A stretch of 16,659 nucleotides of DNA from CAZVBV01 sp964513975 (GTDB lineage: Bacteria > Patescibacteriota > Gracilibacteria > UBA4473): positions 1 to 16,659 of the forward strand of contig CAZEON010000023.1 of assembly GCA_964513975.1 (NCBI GenBank), given 5' to 3'. Positions 13,268 through 16,659 of this stretch are shown piece by piece. The translations under genes were made by a program, and so were the position numbers. Within the stretch, counting starts at the first letter, position 1. The number at the start of each line of letters is the position of its first letter. The notes below the pieces were generated by a model. That model saw only the letters and a list, made by a program, of their open reading frames with translations, was not told the origin of the DNA and ran no database searches.

Positions 13268-15286
13268 ATGACTGACGAAAATACAACACCAAAGGCAACT
13301 GACACTCCCCAAGTAGGAGAAGTCCGTATTACCAACGTTGAGGAGAAAGGATCTCCTACCTTTGGTGTAGCGGAACAACTAAAACAAAAGTGGCAAGGGC
13401 ATCTCACAAAAAACAAAGAAGCAGAAGAAGCACGTGATAAGAAGCTCGAAAAAGAAATGGGTGATGCCGATGACTTTTTTGAAAATTTTGATCCAGCGAC
13501 GGATAAGAAAAAACTCACAACTGCGATGCGACAACGGATCATCGAAGCGGAAAAAGAATATCAACGAGGTGTAATTTCTGCGAAAGATTTGATTGCTCCA
13601 TCAGCCATGGAAGTGGGAAACAAGGATATCAAGATGAACGGAATGTACGTGAAGAGCTTCTTTGTGTTTAGTTATCCTCGATATTTGGAATCAAACTGGA
13701 TGAATAGTTTGGTGAATTTTGATGCATCACTCGACATTTCAATCTTCGTTTACCCAACAAATTCATTGCGAATGATGAAAATTTTGCGAAAGAAAGTCGC
13801 ACAAATGCTTTCAACCAAGCACATTAACGAAAAGAAAGGACTCGTTGCGGACGTGGGACTCGATACGGCATTGGAAGATGCTGAACAATTGAGAGTTGAT
13901 CTCCAACGAGGAAACGAAAAGTTCTTTCAAGTAGGTCTTTACTTCACATTATATGCAGATACTCAAGAAAAACTTAATAAGACAGCCAAACAACTCGAAA
14001 CGATTCTCGGAGGGCAACTCGTCATGACACGAACGGCAGACTTCCGAACAGAACGTGGATTTGAATCAACATTGCCACAAGCAACAGACATGATTGAGGT
14101 GGTACGAAACATGAATACAAGTCCCCTTTCGACAACCTTTCCATTTGTTTCAAGTGATCTGACTTCAAACGAAGGAATCTTGTATGGAATTAACCGACAC
14201 AATAATTCATTGATAATCTTTGATCGATTCAATTTGGAAAATGCGAACCAAGTGGTTTTCGCGAAATCTGGTGCTGGTAAATCCTACGCTGTGAAACTTG
14301 AAATCTTACGATCTCTCATGTTCGGAACGGACGTGATTGTGATCGATCCAGAAAACGAGTACGAAGCATTAGCCAAAACCGTTGGCGGAAGTTACATCAA
14401 AGTATCATTGACCTCTGATCAACGTATTAATCCGTTTGATTTACCGTTGTCAGTGCATGAAGAGGACACTCGACCAGGAGAATTATTGAGAGAAAACGCA
14501 ATCGCGCTCTCTGGATTGATGAGCATCATGCTTGGAAAATTGAATCCAGAAGAAGAAGCGTTGATGGATAAAGCGATTTTACAAACATACGAACTCAAAG
14601 GAATTACGAATCAAACTGAGAACCCTTCTGAATTTGAAATGCCAGTGATGGCAGATTTGGAAAACGTACTCAACACAATGGAAGGTGGAAAATCACTTGC
14701 CACACGACTTGAAAAATACACAAAAGGAACCTTTTCCGGACTCTTTTCTGATCAAACAAACGTTGATCTTGAATCTGGACTCGTGGTCTTCTGTATTAGG
14801 GATTTGGAAGAACAACTTCGTCCCGTATCAATGTACATCTTGATTAATTTCATCTGGAACAAGGTGCGATCTAAAATGAAAAAACGATTACTTGTGATTG
14901 ATGAGGCCTGGCATATGGTGCAATACGAGGATTCAGGACGTTTTCTCCACAACCTTACGAAACGAGCCCGAAAGTATTACCTTGGAATCACAACCATTAC
15001 ACAAGATGTGGAAGATTTCATGGAAAGTAAATGGGGAAAACCGATTATTACAAACTCCTCGATGCAACTCTTGCTCCGGCAAGCGCCCGTCGCCATGGAG
15101 AAACTTCAAAAGACCTTTAATCTCACCGAGAGTGAGAAGTATCTCTTACTCAATTCAGGAGTAGGACAAGGTCTCTTTTTCGCCGGAAACCAACACGTAG
15201 CGATTCACATCATTGCGAGTTACGGAGAAAACAAGATTGTAACGACTAATCCTGAGGAACTCTTGGCTATGAAGAAGGGAGAGTAA
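13268..15286 (+). CDS. VirB4/TraC-family type IV secretion ATPase
   Basis: 672-aa P-loop ATPase of the VirB4 family, which energises type IV secretion or conjugation-like machines at the inner membrane. An acidic/charged N-terminus (about 1-90) is followed by the VirB4 N-domain (KSFFVFSYPRYLESNWMNSL, then DISIFVYPTNS). The ATPase core comprises GILYGINRHNNSLIIFDRFN, Walker A FAKSGAGKSYAVK (about 331-343), VIVIDPENEYEALA, Walker B RLLVIDEAWHM (about 539-549) and ITQDVEDFM. The start at ATG 13268, not TTG 13250, is chosen because of the promoter position. It stands alone with its own promoter, with no VirB6, PrgI-like or relaxase gene nearby. Stand-alone VirB4-like genes are common in CPR genomes, where their role (pilus, DNA uptake or secretion) is unsettled. 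Confidence 0.9.
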   Translation: MTDENTTPKATDTPQVGEVRITNVEEKGSPTFGVAEQLKQKWQGHLTKNKEAEEARDKKLEKEMGDADDFFENFDPATDKKKLTTAMRQRIIEAEKEYQRGVISAKDLIAPSAMEVGNKDIKMNGMYVKSFFVFSYPRYLESNWMNSLVNFDASLDISIFVYPTNSLRMMKILRKKVAQMLSTKHINEKKGLVADVGLDTALEDAEQLRVDLQRGNEKFFQVGLYFTLYADTQEKLNKTAKQLETILGGQLVMTRTADFRTERGFESTLPQATDMIEVVRNMNTSPLSTTFPFVSSDLTSNEGILYGINRHNNSLIIFDRFNLENANQVVFAKSGAGKSYAVKLEILRSLMFGTDVIVIDPENEYEALAKTVGGSYIKVSLTSDQRINPFDLPLSVHEEDTRPGELLRENAIALSGLMSIMLGKLNPEEEALMDKAILQTYELKGITNQTENPSEFEMPVMADLENVLNTMEGGKSLATRLEKYTKGTFSGLFSDQTNVDLESGLVVFCIRDLEEQLRPVSMYILINFIWNKVRSKMKKRLLVIDEAWHMVQYEDSGRFLHNLTKRARKYYLGITTITQDVEDFMESKWGKPIITNSSMQLLLRQAPVAMEKLQKTFNLTESEKYLLLNSGVGQGLFFAGNQHVAIHIIASYGENKIVTTNPEELLAMKKGE

Positions 15287-15296
15287 AGAAAAGGGT

Positions 15297-15324
15297 TTGC
15301 GTTCAAATAAAATATCCATACAAT
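15297..15324 (+). promoter_or_regulatory. Candidate promoter of tRNA-Ser
   Basis: TTGCGT (15297-15302), 16-bp spacer, TACAAT (15319-15324), 35 bp before the tRNA. The -10 is identical to those before tRNA-Val and the candidate ncRNA. Confidence 0.45.
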
Positions 15325-15358
15325 CGTGCCGTTCTTTTTCGAGCACATTGTACTTATA

Positions 15359-15450
<92 letters not shown>

Positions 15451-15519
15451 AAAATTTATTCGAACTAAATTATAAATCACCCCAGTATGAAAATGAGGAT
15501 GGTTTGTATAACACAAATA

Positions 15520-15581
15520 CACCTTTTGCCGAAAAGTTTTTTAGGGAATCGAGTTCTTGAAAAGCTCCCAAAGATTCGCCA
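15520..15581 (+). repeat. Direct repeat, left copy
   Basis: About 62 bp (TTTTGCCGAAAAGTTTTT, then GAATCGAGTTC, AAGCTCCCA and CGCCA) repeated at 16094-16156 at roughly 80% identity with a 1-nt indel. Its end, CGCCATTAAA then TATTCG, also echoes the 3' end of tRNA-Ser and its flank (15444-15462). Confidence 0.7.
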
Positions 15582-15654
15582 TTAAATATATTCGCTTGAC
15601 TTTTATTTACATTTGCACTAAAAGACAAATGACTTTTGATAACCAACCAAAATC

Positions 15655-16044
15655 ATGGGATTCGGTGGAGAAGAAGATGGCAAGATATTTCCAGACTATA
15701 TTTTTGAAAATAATACTCAAATAAAGAATGATCAAGACCTTTTGATGAAAGGCTATTCAGACAAAGAATATTTATCGGATGATGAAATATCAAATCTTGC
15801 AGTTGAAATTTTAGAGAAAATTGAAGATCAGGATGAGAAGATAGTATTGGGTGAGGGAAGATCGATTTCGGTAAAAGAATTAATAGAACAGGTTAAAAAT
15901 AAAGAGCCAATAGGATTGGAATATATTGAATTGTTTAAAAGTCTTCGGAAAACTCTTGGAAAATTAAAAGATAAAAAAAACGGAGAATCGAAAATAATGT
16001 CCCTTCTAGGAGGAGTAGTGAAAATAGTTAAGAAATATTGTTGA
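15655..16044 (+). CDS. Hypothetical acidic protein between direct repeats
   Basis: 129-aa protein, no family recognised. It is rich in Asp/Glu/Lys and predicted mostly helical, with no signal peptide or membrane segment. Visible segments are YSDKEYLSDDEISNLAVEIL, the central GEGRSISVKELIEQVKNKEP and a basic C-terminus, GGVVKIVKKYC. It begins at ATG with no obvious Shine-Dalgarno. It is flanked by the two copies of a direct repeat (15520-15581 and 16094-16156) and lies between two tRNA genes, a usual place for small accessory genes. The AT-rich composition is like other accessory parts of the window. The opposite-strand ORF 15828-16199 is less plausible. Confidence 0.6.
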   Translation: MGFGGEEDGKIFPDYIFENNTQIKNDQDLLMKGYSDKEYLSDDEISNLAVEILEKIEDQDEKIVLGEGRSISVKELIEQVKNKEPIGLEYIELFKSLRKTLGKLKDKKNGESKIMSLLGGVVKIVKKYC

Positions 16045-16093
16045 GAAGTGAGCGAAGGAATTGTCAAAATATTAAATTTGTTTAACATAGGAA

Positions 16094-16156
16094 CACGTTT
16101 TGCCGAAAAGTTTTTCAAAGAATCGAGTTCCTGATAAGCTCCCATACACTCCGCCA
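16094..16156 (+). repeat. Direct repeat, right copy
   Basis: Right copy of the repeat at 15520-15581. Shared blocks are TTTTGCCGAAAAGTTTTT, GAATCGAGTTC, AAGCTCCCA and CGCCA. The two copies bracket the hypothetical gene 15655-16044. Confidence 0.7.
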
Positions 16157-16245
16157 GAAAAGCTTGATTCACCCTTGTGGTGAAAAGAGGTTTTCTCACG
16201 AGAGATGAGAACCAAAAATAGGGTTCGATAAGCGAAGCTCACGAT

Positions 16246-16258
16246 CCCGCGAAGCGGG
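16246..16258. repeat. Small GC hairpin before tRNA-Val
   Basis: CCCGC, loop GAA, GCGGG in an otherwise AT-rich spacer (16157-16281). A weaker inverted pair, GGTTTTCTC and GAGAACC, lies at about 16185-16212. No gene is seen in 16045-16323. Confidence 0.45.
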
Positions 16259-16281
16259 GGAGTAATTCTTCCAAAGAAAGC

Positions 16282-16309
16282 TTGATTTTAAAATCTCTTT
16301 TCTTACAAT
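16282..16309 (+). promoter_or_regulatory. Promoter of tRNA-Val
   Basis: TTGATT (16282-16287), 16-bp spacer, TACAAT (16304-16309), 15 bp before the tRNA. The spacing and -10 match the tRNA-Ser promoter. Confidence 0.55.
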
Positions 16310-16323
16310 TCACCCGTTCTTAA

Positions 16324-16400
16324 GGGCGCTTAGCTCAGCTGGCTAGAGCATCTCGTTTACACCGAGGAGGTCGAGGGTTCGAGTCCCCCAGCGCCCACCA
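16324..16400 (+). tRNA. tRNA-Val(TAC)
   Basis: Acceptor GGGCGCT pairs with AGCGCCC; D-arm GCTC..GAGC; anticodon arm TCTCG-TTTACAC-CGAGG with anticodon TAC; T-arm GAGGG-TTCGAGT-CCCCC with one A-C mismatch; discriminator A and encoded CCA. Confidence 0.97.
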
Positions 16401-16414
16401 TTTCAACACTTTAA

Positions 16415-16444
16415 AGTCTATCCTAAGCAGGATTGGCTTTTTTT
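16415..16444 (+). terminator. Terminator of tRNA-Val
   Basis: AGTCTATCCT (16415-16424), loop AAGC, AGGATTGGCT (16429-16438), followed by a run of T. It has ten pairs with one T-T mismatch and one wobble. The following 16445-16619 is T-rich with no gene seen. Confidence 0.7.
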
Positions 16445-16619
16445 GTTGTGTTTGGATTTTACGCAATGGGTACCATTTAGTGATGTATTGCAGGTTTATA
16501 TTGATTTAAGGTTTTGTTTGAGAATTTTAGACCTTGTGTTTAGCGGTTCAAGGTTTTTTGAAGTTGAGAAATTTGAAACAATTGATACACTGAGAATAAC
16601 AAACTAATACTTTCACTTT

Positions 16620-16659
16620 ATGGAAGAAAAAACTATTGGAAAAAAGATAAAGGCTTGGC
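16620..16659 (+). CDS. Start of a possible gene cut by the window edge
   Basis: ATG at 16620 opens a frame reading M-E-E-K-T-I-G-K-K-I-K-A-W to the window end. Thirteen codons are too few to identify a family. Confidence 0.3.
   Translation, partial: MEEKTIGKKIKAW

Noticed and set aside
15828..16199. 123-aa minus-strand ORF
   Set aside because: It is antisense to the hypothetical gene 15655-16044 and runs through the right direct repeat; Phe/Ser/Pro-rich.

Overview
This window looks like a chromosome segment from a candidate phyla radiation (CPR/Patescibacteria) bacterium, possibly near Peregrinibacteria. That placement is inferred from short, AT-rich housekeeping genes with few clear ribosome binding sites, a short HrcA, a stand-alone VirB4-like ATPase, many small palindromic and heptamer repeats between and even inside genes, and a diversity-generating retroelement (DGR). 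The standard genetic code fits: TGA, TAA and TAG all end good genes.

Layout. 1-2532 (+): a terminator for an upstream gene, then ftsW and murG for septal peptidoglycan synthesis. 2645-4171 (+): dnaX, the DNA polymerase III clamp-loader subunit. 4199-8066: an accessory island read mainly on the minus strand. 8118-10286 (-): priA. 10445-11155 (+): a short hrcA. 11127-12314 (-): an acyltransferase-like gene that overlaps the hrcA end. 12358-12767 (+): a promoter and terminator enclosing an apparent non-coding structured RNA that I cannot name. 12828-13113: an ORF remnant and palindromes. 13218-15286 (+): a strong promoter and a VirB4-family ATPase. 15297-16444 (+): tRNA-Ser(TGA) and tRNA-Val(TAC), with a small unknown gene between them that is flanked by an imperfect direct repeat. 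16620 onward: the start of a further, cut-off reading frame.

The centrepiece is a complete DGR on the minus strand. In transcription order it has a secreted FISUMP/C-type-lectin-fold target protein whose last ~64 codons are the variable repeat (VR, 6877-7071); a structured spacer; a reverse transcriptase with YVDD and IGNLTSQ motifs (5265-6425); an Avd-like four-helix protein overlapping it by ATGA (4894-5268); and a 195-bp template repeat (TR, 4429-4623). TR and VR align without gaps at an offset of 2448 and differ at 23 sites. Of these, 22 are adenines in the sense strand of the TR, the signature of adenine-directed mutagenic retrohoming. Fourteen of sixteen AAY (Asn) codons in the TR are altered in the VR. 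The system should diversify the binding face of a surface protein.

Other signals worth attention are CCCGGG-core palindromes that punctuate the DGR modules, two hairpins with perfectly complementary 7-nt loops between the target gene and the RT, intergenic-type repeats carried in frame inside murG, dnaX and priA, the unassigned ~375-nt RNA, and a possible -1 frameshift stop in dnaX.
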